The translations under genes were made by a program, and so were the position numbers. The notes beneath the pieces were generated by a model. The model was not told the DNA's origin. It saw only the letters and a list, made by a program, of their open reading frames with translations, and did not search any database. This document shows, piece by piece, positions 20,616-32,410 of a DNA stretch of 64,000 nucleotides. How positions within the stretch are numbered: position 1 is the stretch's first letter; each line of letters begins with the position of its first letter. Source of the stretch: Acarospora socialis (Eukaryota > Ascomycota > Lecanoromycetes > Acarosporales > Acarosporaceae); contig JAMYGW020000001.1 of assembly GCA_025617375.2 (NCBI GenBank), forward strand, positions 1,364,001 to 1,428,000. The letters are read 5' to 3'.

Positions 20616-22682
20616 ATGTCGCTTCTCGGTGGCGCCGAGTGTTCGACGGCGGGCAACCCCCTCACACAGTTCACAAAACACATACAAGATGACAAGTCAT
20701 TACAAAGAGATCGCCTAGTCGGCAGAGGTCCGGGAGGTATACAAGGAGGTTTAAGGAGTTCTGGCGTGGTGGGCGGGCAAGATAACGTGAGTGTGCCATC
20801 CATGGTGTTTCGCAGTACCGATCTTGTTCCGGGTCTTGCTCCCAAGCCTAGAGTCAGCATCTGGCTGATAGTATCGGTGTTAACGTCAGAGTTCTAGGTG
20901 TTGGACGGTTTCCTGCAACAAAATGGCCAAATTCCACATGCGCCTCTACAGCCGTTCGCAATGGAGGAGATGCGCCGAGAGCTTGAAAACTATCAATCAG
21001 GACCCCAGCGATCTGGATCACCCGGCTGGGCAGCGGAGTTTGACCCTTCAGAACAGGCGCGGATGGAGGCCGCATTCCATGCAACCAAACCAGGGGGGTT
21101 TGCGCCCCCAGGCTTTACTGCACAAGAGTTTCAACGCTTCCAGCAAATGGAGAGAAATGGAACACAGAGGACAGCCAGTCCGATATCGAGTACACATAGT
21201 ACTTTGAATGGATACCAGAGACCGATGGGAATGGGTTACGGTATGAGCATGGGCATGGGCGGTATGGGAATGATGGGATCCTACACTCCGATGAACATGC
21301 AAAGACCGGTGGACCAAATGACAGAAACGAAAGGCAAAGGACGAATGGTGGAGCTCGACGACCGGAATTGGGAAGAACAGTTCGCGGAGATTGACGCCGC
21401 AGGGCAACACGACCTCGACGCAGAAGCGAACGCTGCTATGGAGATGGAGCTCAACGATATGGATAGGTCAGTCACTTCCGAGACCAATGAATTTGGCGAT
21501 CTGGAGAGTATATGGAAGGGCATAGAGGCTGAGATGAAGGCTGCTAGGCAAATGGTCGACGAGGACACCCACCTGGGCTTGAGCGAAGGGATGCACATGG
21601 GAGACTTTGACCAATGGGATGGCTTTGATGGGCTAAACACGCACGGCGGCTTCCGAGATCCCCAGCTCGGTGATTATCTCTTCGAGGAAGAGAACGTTTT
21701 CCGTGCTGTCGGTGATCCCTTCGGAGAAGGGCTCCGAATCATGGAAGAAGGCGGCAACCTTTCACTCGCAGCTCTCGCTTTCGAAGCCGCCGTACAAAAG
21801 AACCCTCAGCACGTAGAAGCATGGACGATGCTTGGCTCAGCACAAGCACAGAATGAGAAAGAATCCCCCGCCATCCGCGCCCTCGAGCAAGCGCTCAAAC
21901 TCGACCCCTCCAACCTCGACGCCCTGATGGGCTTGGCCGTCTCCTACACCAACGAAGGCTACGACTCGACAGCTTACCGAACGCTAGAACGATGGCTCGC
22001 GACCAATTACCCTCAGATCATCGACAAATCCGCCCTCTCGTCCGAAACCGACATCGGCTTCACCGACCGCCACCAACTCCACGAAAAAGTCACCAACCTC
22101 TTCATCCAAGCCGCCCAACTCTCCCCGGACGGCGAACACATGGACCCCGACGTGCAAGTCGGGCTGGGCGTCCTGTTCTACGGGGACGAAGAGTATGCCA
22201 AAGCAGTCGACTGCTTCGAAGCCGCCCTCGCCTCCACCGAATCTGGCACCAGCAACCAACGGCAGCAAGTCCACCTACTCTGGAACCGTCTCGGCGCCAC
22301 CCTCGCCAACTCGGGCCGCAGCGAGGAGGCCATCGCCGCGTACGAGAAGGCCCTCACCATCAACCCAAACTTTGTGCGGGCAAGGTATAATCTCGGCGTG
22401 TCGTGTATCAATATCGGGTGCTACGAGGAGGCGGCACAACATCTGCTCGGCGCCTTGGCCATGCATAAGGTGGTCGAGAAGGAGGGTCGCGCGAGGGCGA
22501 GGGAGGTCGTGGGGGATGGTATGGATGACGCGGAGTTGGAAAGAATGATGCAGCAGAATCAGAGTACAAATCTATACGATACGCTGAGGAGAGTGTTCAG
22601 CCAGATGGGCAGGAGGGATTTGAGCGAGGCGGTGGTGGCCGGGATGGATGTGGATGTTTTTAGGAGGGAGTTTGAGTTCTAA
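20616..22682 (+). CDS. PEX5: PEX5, peroxisomal PTS1 receptor
   Basis: Two exons (20616-20786, 20898-22682; a 111-base GTGAGT...TCTAG intron) encode 651 residues. PEX5 binds proteins ending in SKL-type signals in the cytosol and carries them to the PEX13/PEX14 docking complex at the peroxisome. The N-terminus has the family signature around the ubiquitinated cysteine (Cys9, AECSTAGNPLTQF..DKSLQRDR). WxxxF-type PEX14-binding motifs occur at about residues 101 (WAAEF) and 215 (WEEQF), with another Trp-centred helix at about 263 (IWKGIEAEM). A Gly/Met-rich stretch (MGMGYGMSMGMGGMGMM) lies near 170. The C-terminal half, about 330-585, is the TPR domain that grips PTS1, with repeats such as AWTMLGSAQAQNEKE and LWNRLGATLANSGRSEEA. 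It lies 6 kb from a gene for an SKL-tailed enzyme, a plausible cargo. Confidence 0.95.
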
Positions 22683-23174
22683 GGCTCCCACTTACCTACT
22701 GGACCGAAAGATGACTTATAGCATGAGCGTTTAATCTTCTTGTTTGGCATCTGAGAGTACATAGCGTGGGTTTGGGTGGGATAGATTCAGTAGCTATGTG
22801 GTCGCAGGTCGTAGATGACGATGTGGCATTGTATGTACGGAGAACTCCTCGACTGTACATGAAGCTTCGTGGATTAAGATTTTAAAGCAGCGTGCAACGC
22901 TTCTCACGATCACATATGCCATTGTTGAGTCCTTAGACACTGAAGCCTGGAGCAACCAAGGTCAGAAGCAGATGGCGAAAGATTCATAGACCTGGAAGGG
23001 ATGGATTCGCGTTGTGGGGTAGTTTATCGCGTCCGGTGCGTTTTCAAGAACACACGCCGATCCCAAGTGTTTTCCTCCGTCTTGAATTGCAGTATTCGCC
23101 GGCGTACTCCAGGATCCATGATTTTCCATTCTCGGGGTATGCTCGTGTTCAGTGGCTTCTCCCACGTGGTGTCG

Positions 23175-23308
23175 TCATTGCCTTGAAAGAATCTCCACAG
23201 AGTACAAAGTCTTAAGCAATTTCCGCTCACATTTAGTTGCCTCATTGCCTTGAAAGAATCTCCACAGAGTACAAAATCTTAAGCAATTTCCGCTCACATT
23301 TAGTTGCC
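23175..23308. repeat. 67-bp tandem duplication
   Basis: Copy 1 (23175-23241) and copy 2 (23242-23308) differ by only one base (aaagtctt against aaaatctt). A duplication this fresh within otherwise decayed DNA is likely recent. Confidence 0.9.
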
Positions 23309-23469
23309 TGTCATGATGCAATGGAGTGCTCCAATATCCAGCAATGGCACACAGTCATGACCTGCCCTAGTGCTATACTTCGTACATGCTTGGGTTGTCT
23401 GTACTAGAGTGATACAGCAGCACAAAGTGCCTTTGTGTATATCAGATGATGGGATCTTATAGTCGTGGA

Positions 23470-25310
23470 GTACGCTGCGTGACTTGATTAATCCTCCACA
23501 TATTTCTTAGCTATACACGATCCCCAATCAAGCAGGTTTTTTTTGGGCTTTCCTTACCTGAGCCCAGGGTTATCCACACCTAAAGATACACCACCGTACA
23601 TCCACCCCTGGACCTATAGTTCTAGGTCGTAAATGATAGCCAATCATGACTGGAGGGCTCCAAACATATCAAAACACTACTCGAGAATGGTCCGTAGCAA
23701 AAATTGTCTGTGCTACAAGGGAGTCTCCATAACAAAATATGGTGGATTACAATCAGGTTATTCGACAAAATATGTCTAGAGTTGCGGAGTCCTTCATCCA
23801 TACGTTGTCTTGTTGATGAGCCACAACGGCAATCATTGCATACGAACAGTCAAAGGTCTTGAGATTGGTAGCATTAGGTATGACATCAAGGAAAAGAGCG
23901 GAAGTGGAGTCCCAGAATTGTGTTTGAAGAAGATGAGGACTCTCGTCCAAGCTTCACTTAAGTTAAAATGCCACATCGGGTTCAATAACGACAGAGATGA
24001 TTCAATATGCCCTGCTTAACTTCGTTCTGAAGAGAAAAGCAAGATCATCTTGCTGCATGCGTAGAAAGTAGAAAGGTATAACCTAGAGGTAAGCTTGTGC
24101 ACAGACTATTAGCAAAAATTCTCACCACCCAATCTATGCCGTACGTACCAGAGGACCTCCAACTCATTAGTTCAAATGTAAAAAGTGTGACTTTAAACGA
24201 TCACAACTAGAGCCACTATCAATAGAGATGAACGTATCTGAGCTTAGTCAGCTGAGATTGTGGGTCCTACTCTAATGATTATTACTTCCTTGAAGAGCAA
24301 ATTCTAAGGGTGTATTGGAGTGCAATACTCATAACGAGAAGCTAAGTCCTCAACAGTGGTCTGCTAATGCTATGCTCAATGCCGTATAGTAATGAGTATG
24401 TGAAATGAAGCCTTGGCTATCAAAGTCAAGTGTAAGTGTAAAGTCTTGTCTTTCTATGCTCTAAGCTATGTGTGGGCTTTATAGGGCCTAAGCGAATCGG
24501 CTAGGTGAGAAGTCAAAGTAGGGTAAGCGGATGGGCTAGGGTATAACCATAACAGGGTAGCGGAGATTTGTGCCCATAGCCTTCAAACTCCACTTCTTAT
24601 TGCCGCAACAAGTAGAGCTATAGTTCTATAGACCAATAGTTCCATGAAGCACTCCAACACATCGAGACACCAATCGAATTTGACTCAAGAAAAGCTGATC
24701 ATGTTACAAGTACATGGAGATCAAACTGTTAAGAACAAAAGAACTCTATATAACGAGAAAGACATAGGCTTGCGGGCTACTTCATCTACCCATTGTCTTG
24801 ATGATAAGCCACAACGACATTCAATTAGGCCTGGAACCATAGCACTGACATCTCGAAAGGGGGTACTCTTCGATAGATTTGTAACTTTGTCTGAGGGTTT
24901 GATCTTAGCTATACACCACCCCCTAACCAAAGCAGGGTTTTCGGTCTTCCACACCTGAGTTCAGGCCTCTTCCACAGCTAGAGACAACCCTAGGTTAGCG
25001 CTTAACTCCGACGACTTGACTGAATGCTTGACTCGTATTCAAGCCCCTTTCACGAAACTCGGAAACGGGTATGGATGCAGTATCATCCGTCTCTTAAAGT
25101 AAACTAAAGTATAGGGTTCACATGTAAGGATAGGCCATTTCCAATGTGTACGGGCGGTCTAGGCTTACCTTAGGTACAAGGATGTCTCCAGGTGTGGGTG
25201 AGGCCTGGGCTCAGTTCAGGAAAGCCCGAAGACCCCGCCTGATTAGAGGTGATATTGCTAAGAGATATGTGGAGTAAAAGTCACGTAACGTGCGACCACT
25301 AAGGAGTCTG
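23470..25310. repeat. Decayed dispersed repeat, several copies in both orientations
   Basis: A segment of about 110 bases (cgtgact...cctccacatat...ttagctatac...gggctttcc...tgagcccag...ccacacct) occurs near 23480-23595 in forward orientation, as a more diverged forward copy near 24900-24990, and in reverse near 25165-25300. Two further blocks also recur: one starting ctatagttcta (near 23617 and 24613) and one containing gttgtcttg..gat..gccacaacg (near 23800 and 24790). The spacing of these two blocks is conserved, so a unit of about 1 kb seems duplicated with a 0.99 kb offset. The copies are degraded by substitutions. The parent transposon type is not identifiable. Confidence 0.6.
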
Positions 25311-25865
25311 TACATGGCTATCGTTGTTGTTGTCGTTGCAGATCACTTGAAATAATATTTCTATGAGGGGCTCCCCAACAGACACAGCTTAACTTCGAAG
25401 TCATCTAGGCAGTACAGAAGTCTACTCTCACATTCATGTTGTACTTTACAGAGCGCTCTGAGTTATGGATATCAGTATCATCAGAACACTAGAACCGTAA
25501 GAGCTGCTCTACCAAAGGTCGGGAGAGTACCTCGGTTGAATCTGATGTAGGGTTAGGTGTAAAGGTTGTTATGGCAACCGCAATTAAGGAAGATGGAATT
25601 GAGTGCCGAGAGTCCCATATTCAGAAACAGGATTACGAGGACGCACTGAAAGCTCAGCTTAAGTAGCAATGATACCTGTATGACTCAAAGCTATAGGGCT
25701 AGGTTTATTGTTCGGGTACTGGAGTCCATCGTATAAGTATAGTACTACATTCGACAACATGAAGATCTATATATGGTAGTGGTGGATCATGTCACACATA
25801 TGAAACCCCACCAGCACCTGCTCTAAGCTTCTGTGTCCCCTCAACCGACTCAATCTCCCTTCGTT

Positions 25866-28433
25866 TCACCAATTCCTCGGACCGAAGAACTCGCCGTCAG
25901 GAACGGTCTTCTGCACAGCTGTACCGAGATAGTCCATCGTCTGGGCAGGAGCATCATTGCCCCACCAGCTCGGCGCGGCCGTATTGGTCAGATTCAGCGC
26001 CAAGATAATGACAATAGTTGACAAAGCCAAGCCGACATCCAGGCCCGCAGACGTGAGATAGTTGAAGCGCATCCACCAGCCACGATAGCGATCCTTGATG
26101 TGCTTGTTAAAGAACCAGCCGATGATACTCCAGGACAGATAGTTGAGCGGCGTGGCAGGCGGAATCTGACCTGTTCCGCCAAAGATGATCGGAGCGGAGA
26201 GGAAGCGAATGTTAGATTTGGGAAACATGCGGGCTGCAATGTAGATTGCCACGGGAGTGAGGGCACCGACAAGCCAAAACCAGAGGAGGGAGGAGTAGAT
26301 GCTGCCTGGGGAGAAGATTCGTTGTGCACCGATGACGCCCCAGATGATGGAGGCGTTGAAGAAGACACGGCCGTTCGGGCATGTGAAGTGATTGACTTGA
26401 TGGGATTTGCAGATGTCCTTGATTGATCCAAGTGCCCATTCAAGAACGGCGATCTGGACGAAGCAGGACCAGAGTGTTGCAGTTACTTGCACCGCGAACA
26501 TCGTGCGTGGTGGCACTTTCATGTAGTGGCCCAGTTTGAGATCTTGGAGGAAAAATATCCCTTGCAACATCGTTATGTAGCCATATGTTTTAAAAAGCAT
26601 CATGGACATGGCAGACCCAGGCTGCATATAACTGATTATGAACTCAGTGAACACATTGAGGCCGATCTGAATGTTGGTTGTAGCCTGAACAATGCCGATT
26701 GGAATGGTCCAGACCAGTGCGATGATAATGGCAATAATGAACGCCCACCAAGTGAGGTGTGTGGGGTATGCTAAGATCGTCGTTAAGGAGATAGCAAGCA
26801 TGACTACCAGGAGTACTCCATACCACCAGTCTGGAGCCTCAGGATATTTTCGCATCATCCTGGTATGAGCATCTTCTTCATCGGTCTTGGAGGTCCTCAG
26901 ACGGGCATAGATGTCCTCGCCGTGAAATAGAGCAGTATGAATTATTACAGAAGAAATGGTAGAAAAAGCAAGACCATATGTGAGAGAGAATGTAGTTGAT
27001 AGGAACAAAGGCGAGTATGCCTTGTACTTGGCCAGGTCCAGCGTATAGTCTAGTTTCAGGATCTTGCTGACGTTGTACACAGAACCGGTATTATCATAGC
27101 TACTCGAGTCGCTTATCGGAAGGTAGGCCGCGTACCAGTGTCCGCTGTAGTGAAGCCCTATCGTGGTCAACCACCAGAAGACTACTATCCCGATCAGAGT
27201 GTTTCCGATAGCGTGGAAGGGCGCAACCAAAGGCGAAAATGTAAAGCCTACTACCTGCGTCCAGTCGAAGGTTATAGGTATGAGGGAGACGCCCGTCCAC
27301 CCTCCAAACAGTTGGTTGAGGATCACAGATTCTGGCCTTATCCACGTGACGAATGCGAAGACACTGAGGAATTGAGCTAAGTATCCTGGGAACCAGTACC
27401 ACACAAAAGAGCCTATGGAGACGTAGAAGAAATACCGATACCTTGATACGGACCAACCGTTTGATTTCGACGGGTCCGTTCTGGAGTGGTCATGTAGCGC
27501 GTAGAAGACGGAAGTGGTGACGAGGTTTTGGGGCCAGATCATAGCCGCTATACTCTATCAGTTATGCTGAGTTTCATAGCCAAATAGAGGGGACTTCACT
27601 AACCTGGCGAGACAAGAACTTTACGCATCAGGCCGGCAATGCCATAGCCCACGCATTGAGTAGAGATGGTCAACAACAATTCGAAACCCCATCCCCAGTT
27701 CTGACTGTAGAAAGCTCTCTGTGCAAGAATTGTATCTGTCGCATAGGCTACCCCGCCACCGAATGTGCAGTTCGCCATGACGACAATCACGGTGTGCTCC
27801 TTCATGTTGAAGGGTCCCGGGTTGAAGCTGAATTCCTTTCGGAAGAGTCTGAAGCGTCGAGAAGGCATGACCTTGGTCCAGGCACATCCAAGCGGATAGG
27901 AGACTAACTGGGCTACCAGCGAAGTGATGATGAGCTGAGGAGCTCGCATAGAAAAAAGCATGTTCAAAGCTGACCCGATCGTCGCCAGGAGTAGACCCAG
28001 TGTCCAAGCACGAATGGTGTTTGCAGGAACATCCTCGTCATACTGTCGATCATCAGCGTGGTAGGGAGGAGGAAACTCTGAGAGTACTGACATTTCGAAC
28101 AGCAGCTCGAACTTCTGGATAGGGAGAGTTCTCGACCAACTGATCAACCAGTTTCAGCTCTTGATTCACATCGTGATGTGTAGTAGCATCATCAATGCCG
28201 TCGACTAGTTCCTGTGGAAGATTGGGGTCCCATCTATGCTTCTTTTCCAGCTTCTTGAGCTGAATGTTGGCTTCCAGCTCTGTTTCCGGCTTGACCTCGG
28301 CGCCAGTGGTCACAGAAATATTCTTTTCAACTGAATCATTCGAGGTGGACGTAGATTCGTGAGTAACAACAGCATTTATAGCTGGGAGCTCTGGGCCTGT
28401 GTCTTTCCCAAGAGTCTGAATTGTCTGACCAAT
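25866..28433 (-). CDS. OPT-family oligopeptide transporter
   Basis: On the minus strand, exons ending at 28092, running 28042-27604 and running 27547-25866 are joined by introns of 49 (GTCAGT...GACAG) and 56 bases (GTTAGT...GTATAG). Counted from the open frame at 28313 the protein is about 780 residues, and the same frame stays open up to 28433. A cytosolic acidic N-terminus leads to the family motif NSPYPEVRAAV, joined by splicing to DVPANTIRAWTLGLL. About 12-16 membrane spans follow, with the OPT hallmark GGTGQIPPATPLNYLSW near the end and WW/FN motifs before it. The family imports tetra- or pentapeptides, glutathione-type peptides or siderophore-like compounds with protons across the plasma membrane. 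No ATG exists in the first exon's frame, so a short 5' exon is still missing and the start given is only a limit. Confidence 0.85.
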
Positions 28434-29610
28434 CTAGACATCTTGGCTAGGTTACCGATCAGCAGTAAGGAACTCAGGAATACTAGTAAGTACGAGCTTG
28501 AAGTCAAGGGAAGGTGAGAGTATGTGCTCGGATATATACGTTATCGAATTTAGCGTGCTCTTTCCTCTTGCATGCCGTTGATAGGCAAGAAATGAACCGT
28601 CTTATCAACATGTCTAAACCCGTCATGAGACATGGTCGGCATTCACAGGCGCCGGTCCAGCAACGCTCCAGATCATGATCCCATTGACGTTGCGAAGCAG
28701 ACAAGGAGGTACCACATACGCATGAGATGCAACATTCCCCGCCTCCTGCCCTAACGAGTCTAGTCCCTGATATCCAGTGTTGCTCATTTGCTTGATAAAG
28801 GATAGCAGGTCCGATAAGCAGCAATAGGGTAAATGATCGCAACCCTGCCATCGAGTTTGCTTCTTATGGTGTTCACCTCGGCAGAGCCGTATACAGTAGG
28901 TTAAGTGCCCTGGACACCTGAGATGGCAGGCAGGAACCTGCCCCATAAGGTAATGTCAGCCTGGGATTCTCGCACACGGTACTCGTCCGTTATCAGCCAA
29001 CAATAAACGTCGAGTCTCATTGCCGAGGCTTTTGAACACTGCTGTGGCAGCCGTCATGGTATCGAGAGCGGGAGACGCTCGACCAAAGCGGGTACTACTC
29101 CGATGCAACCGACCCCCCTCATGCCAAGTCGGGCGGGACATCGTGCAGCTGAGGGTCGCTAAGGCAAGGTAAGCTCTCACACGAGCCAAGAAACCTGTAG
29201 CATCACACGAGAAGCCATTCAATAGCCAGAGAGATGATCCAGTGCATTTGCTACGGACGTACCCGGTCTACTCGTACGTAAAGCCAATTGGGAGTCATCG
29301 CCGCATTATTATTGTCTGATATAGTCAGCCACTCAACCACCTACCAGTGCACGTTGTTCTCGCTCTGCAAAACTGAGATCCAAGAATACAAGCTTCTCAG
29401 CCACATCAAAGATAACGTTCACTTAGCAGGTAAAGTGGCGGAAGCAGCCGGCGCTAGAAGTCATCACGAAACGCGCTTGCAATTCCACACACTAGGTAGA
29501 TACTAATTACCGAGGGGTTCATTTTCTTCCTCGTGCGTGTGTCGTAACGACCCGAATGGTGCGGTCAGTCTACAGACTCGACCATACTGTCGTCGAGAAC
29601 AACGCCCTTG
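28434..29610. other. Divergent promoter interval, no gene seen
   Basis: It separates the OPT gene (-) from the Rex1-type gene (+). The missing first exon of the OPT gene should lie in its left part. Open frames at 28504-28851 and 28956-29222 (-) show nothing recognisable. Confidence 0.4.
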
Positions 29611-31890
29611 ATGGGCAGAAACAAAAAGCGCAAGCATGCGCAGTTCGTACATGACTCGACGTCCGACACTGGAACCACCAATAAGTTTGGTGTAGCAGCA
29701 ACGCTCGCTCAGCTTCAGCTACCTGACCTACCGCCCTTCAATCTTACATCTACTAATTGCGCCTTCGAAAGCGACAAGAATGGACAGAGCTCGGAAGAAT
29801 GGCAGACGGTCGATAGACGATCCAAAAAGCAGCAGGTCGGCTCGAATGAGAAGCTTGGAGATTCGAAATACCCGGAGTTAAGCTTCGCAGGTCACAGACT
29901 GCAAGCAAGTATCAAGATCAGTGACTTGCAAGCTTTGGTGCTTTACATTCTTGCGGATGGGATATCACCGCAATGGATATCTGTCAGACAGCATGGCCGT
30001 ATAAGGAAGGTTGTCGTGGTTATGGTACCTGGTTTGGAGAAGGGGATGTTTGACGGGAGGATACCGGTCGATGAGGGAACACCAGACGGAGAAGTAGAGT
30101 CATCAAAGCCTACTGCATATACTGGAGTAAATGAGAGCATCAAGCACAGTATCACCAACGGACTCAAAGGAACCCAAGTACAGAATGTTCAACCCATCGA
30201 GATATCAAGTACATCGCCCGATGACTACCTCCCAATGCCCTTAATACCTAATCAACTTCCCGAAACTCTCAAGCCTATAGCGGAAATGTTCCCTCACATA
30301 TGGCCTGTAAAGACACCCGGAGACGACCGACACTACAGAGTTCATTCACCCATACATGCAATGCTGACTGCACCCTTACCGAAATCTAAAGAGGAGATTC
30401 AAGAAGAAAAGAGTACCAAGGGACCGATCAAGACACGGGCGGGCAAATACTGGGAAAACAAACGCACGCCAATCACCACATTCATCGCTTCCCCTGAGGA
30501 GCTGCTCGAAAATGACTACGTTCTGCATCCCGCTCTATACAAGACAGAAGACGAGAAGCAACGAGAACTACTCAGACGAGAGCACAGCTCTGAGACTGTG
30601 GGCCATGGCTGGGCAGATAGTAACATTGGTAGTTTGGAAGATGGCAATGTACCCGAGAAAGACATTGAGAAAGGAAGCCTTACAGCCGGGAGAGAGGTTT
30701 TCTCAATGGACTGCGAGATGTGCAAGACCAAAGGCGGCGGACTAGACCTGACAAGAGTCAGTATCGTTGGGTGGGACGGTAGTGTTGTATTAGATGAACT
30801 TGTGAAACCTGACAAGCCGATCATAGACTACCTGACACCGTACGTCGCTCAAGCCTCACATACGCTCTTTGAGACGTTCAGCTTACTTCTCAACAGATAC
30901 TCTGGCATCACGGCCGCTAAGCTTGAGCCAGTTACTACTGCACTTTGCGACGTTCAATCACGTATTATTGAATTGCTTCACCCACGTAGCATTCTAATCG
31001 GCCACTCCCTCAATTCCGACCTCGATGCCCTCAGACTTACGCATCCTTTCATCGTTGATACGTCCATTATTTATCAACACCCTCGCGGTCCTCCTCTGAA
31101 GTCAAGTCTCAAATGGCTGAGCCAAAAGTATTTGGGGAGGGAAATACAGAAAGGTCATGGAACCCAGGGTCACGATTCGATCGAAGATGCGCGTGCGTGT
31201 CTGGACCTTGTCAAGCAGAAGTGTGAGAGGGGCACTACCTGGGGCACTAGCGAGGCTGTTGGAGAGAGTATCTTCAAGCGGCTTGCGCGAGCTTCAACAA
31301 CAGGTAGCAATAACTCGAGTGGAATCAATGGCAAAACCGGAGCCATAGTCGACTGGGGAAATCCGGAAAGAAGCTTTGGTGCCTTGGCAAAGGTGTGCGT
31401 CGCCTGCAAGGACGACGAACAGGTCGTTGAAGGCGTCCGGAAAGCAGTCAATGGAGACGATGATGGTAAGCTGGTACCAGGGGGCGGTGTCGACTTTACC
31501 TGGGCCCGCCTTCGGGAGCTCGAATCGTTGCGAGAGTGGATCAATGACAAGGCGAAGCCCGGCTTCGCGAATCCTGACACCACGCCCAACTCAGCAAAGG
31601 TTGATAACTCCAACCCAGCAAGATTTGGGGCTGCCGTTACGCGCACAGTTTCCCACCTCGCAGCGATCTATGCAGCCTTGCCCCCGTGCACGCTCTTTAT
31701 CGTCTACTCTGGCACCGGCAACCCGAGGGAAATGGCCAGGTTGCAAGCAATGCAGCAGACATTCAAGAAGGAGTTTCAAACGAAGAAATGGGACCAATTG
31801 AGTGTAAAGTGGACCGATGTAGAGGAACAATCTCTGAAGAAGGCTTGTAAAGAGGCGAGGAAAGGATGTGGGTTTGTAACCATCAAATGA
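29611..31890 (+). CDS. REX1: Rex1/Rnh70-type 3'-5' RNA exonuclease (DEDDh)
   Basis: The ATG at 29611 starts a basic N-terminus (MGRNKKRKH), which fits nuclear or nucleolar location. Removing a 57-base intron at 30840-30896 (GTACGT...CAACAG) gives 740 residues; this intron is a multiple of three with no stop. After removal the text reads DYLTPYSGITAAKLEPVTT, as in the family, whereas retention inserts 19 odd residues. The exonuclease domain carries Asp367 and Glu369 (SMDCEMC), Asp451 (GHSLNSDLDAL), His502 and Asp507 (GHDSIEDA), a complete DEDDh set. A conserved N-terminal region (about 65-170) and a C-terminal tail (YSGTGNPREMARLQAM...) match Rex1 relatives. Rex1 trims 5S rRNA, tRNA and other precursor 3' ends. 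Confidence 0.9.
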   Translation: MGRNKKRKHAQFVHDSTSDTGTTNKFGVAATLAQLQLPDLPPFNLTSTNCAFESDKNGQSSEEWQTVDRRSKKQQVGSNEKLGDSKYPELSFAGHRLQASIKISDLQALVLYILADGISPQWISVRQHGRIRKVVVVMVPGLEKGMFDGRIPVDEGTPDGEVESSKPTAYTGVNESIKHSITNGLKGTQVQNVQPIEISSTSPDDYLPMPLIPNQLPETLKPIAEMFPHIWPVKTPGDDRHYRVHSPIHAMLTAPLPKSKEEIQEEKSTKGPIKTRAGKYWENKRTPITTFIASPEELLENDYVLHPALYKTEDEKQRELLRREHSSETVGHGWADSNIGSLEDGNVPEKDIEKGSLTAGREVFSMDCEMCKTKGGGLDLTRVSIVGWDGSVVLDELVKPDKPIIDYLTPYVAQASHTLFETFSLLLNRYSGITAAKLEPVTTALCDVQSRIIELLHPRSILIGHSLNSDLDALRLTHPFIVDTSIIYQHPRGPPLKSSLKWLSQKYLGREIQKGHGTQGHDSIEDARACLDLVKQKCERGTTWGTSEAVGESIFKRLARASTTGSNNSSGINGKTGAIVDWGNPERSFGALAKVCVACKDDEQVVEGVRKAVNGDDDGKLVPGGGVDFTWARLRELESLREWINDKAKPGFANPDTTPNSAKVDNSNPARFGAAVTRTVSHLAAIYAALPPCTLFIVYSGTGNPREMARLQAMQQTFKKEFQTKKWDQLSVKWTDVEEQSLKKACKEARKGCGFVTIK
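30840..30896 (+). other. Stop-free 57-bp intron in the Rex1-type gene
   Basis: The donor is GTACGT, the acceptor CAACAG, and a cttact branch-like site lies shortly before it. Its length is 19 codons and it has no in-frame stop, so retention would give an insert between motif I and motif II of the nuclease rather than a truncation. Confidence 0.75.
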
Positions 31891-32410
31891 GACGACATGA
31901 AGGATATTGTACACTTAGACCTTGCTATTAACGGGGAAGCTGTTGGCTTTAGAAGACCTGGAGGAAGCGTTGCTTGTGTGGAATTGTATGTAACTGATGG
32001 CATGGAGAAATGGTACCTCCTACTGGAGCTGAATAGAGTTCAAACAATACAGTTGCATTCGAACCAAGTGCAAGTCTTATCCACAATAATAAACCATCGC
32101 AGGGCGTTTATGGAAATATAAGACTGACATTGTTATTTTCTATTCAGTCTACTCGTACGGAAAGGTACCTAGTAGGCTGCGAGGTCATTACATAAGCAGA
32201 TTAACACGGGCCAAACGCGATGAATAGCGATGGTATCTCGCGTTCAGATATGTACTCGTACCTTAGCAAATGCAACAACCATCTGTATTCGACTTCAACA
32301 TTGAGAAGCAGAAAACTTGTTAAACATACTGCTGGAGTAAAGCTAGATCGACTACTCCCTTTAGTCTTCATATTTCCCGAAACTAAATCTGTGAACCTGA
32401 CAAAGCTGCG
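31891..32410. other. Intergenic interval, no gene seen
   Basis: It holds only the 3' flank of the Rex1-type gene and the promoter of the next gene; the open frame at 32220-32483 overlaps the next gene's first exon in another phase. Confidence 0.4.

Larger units (their letters stand above)
22683..25865. other. Gene-free, repeat-bearing interval
   Basis: Over 3 kb without a supportable gene. It contains a 67-bp tandem duplication and decayed dispersed repeat copies, listed separately. Many C-to-T and G-to-A differences between the repeat copies fit repeat-induced point mutation (RIP). Open frames at 23810-24019 and 24644-24958 fall within these repeats and show no domain. Confidence 0.5.
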
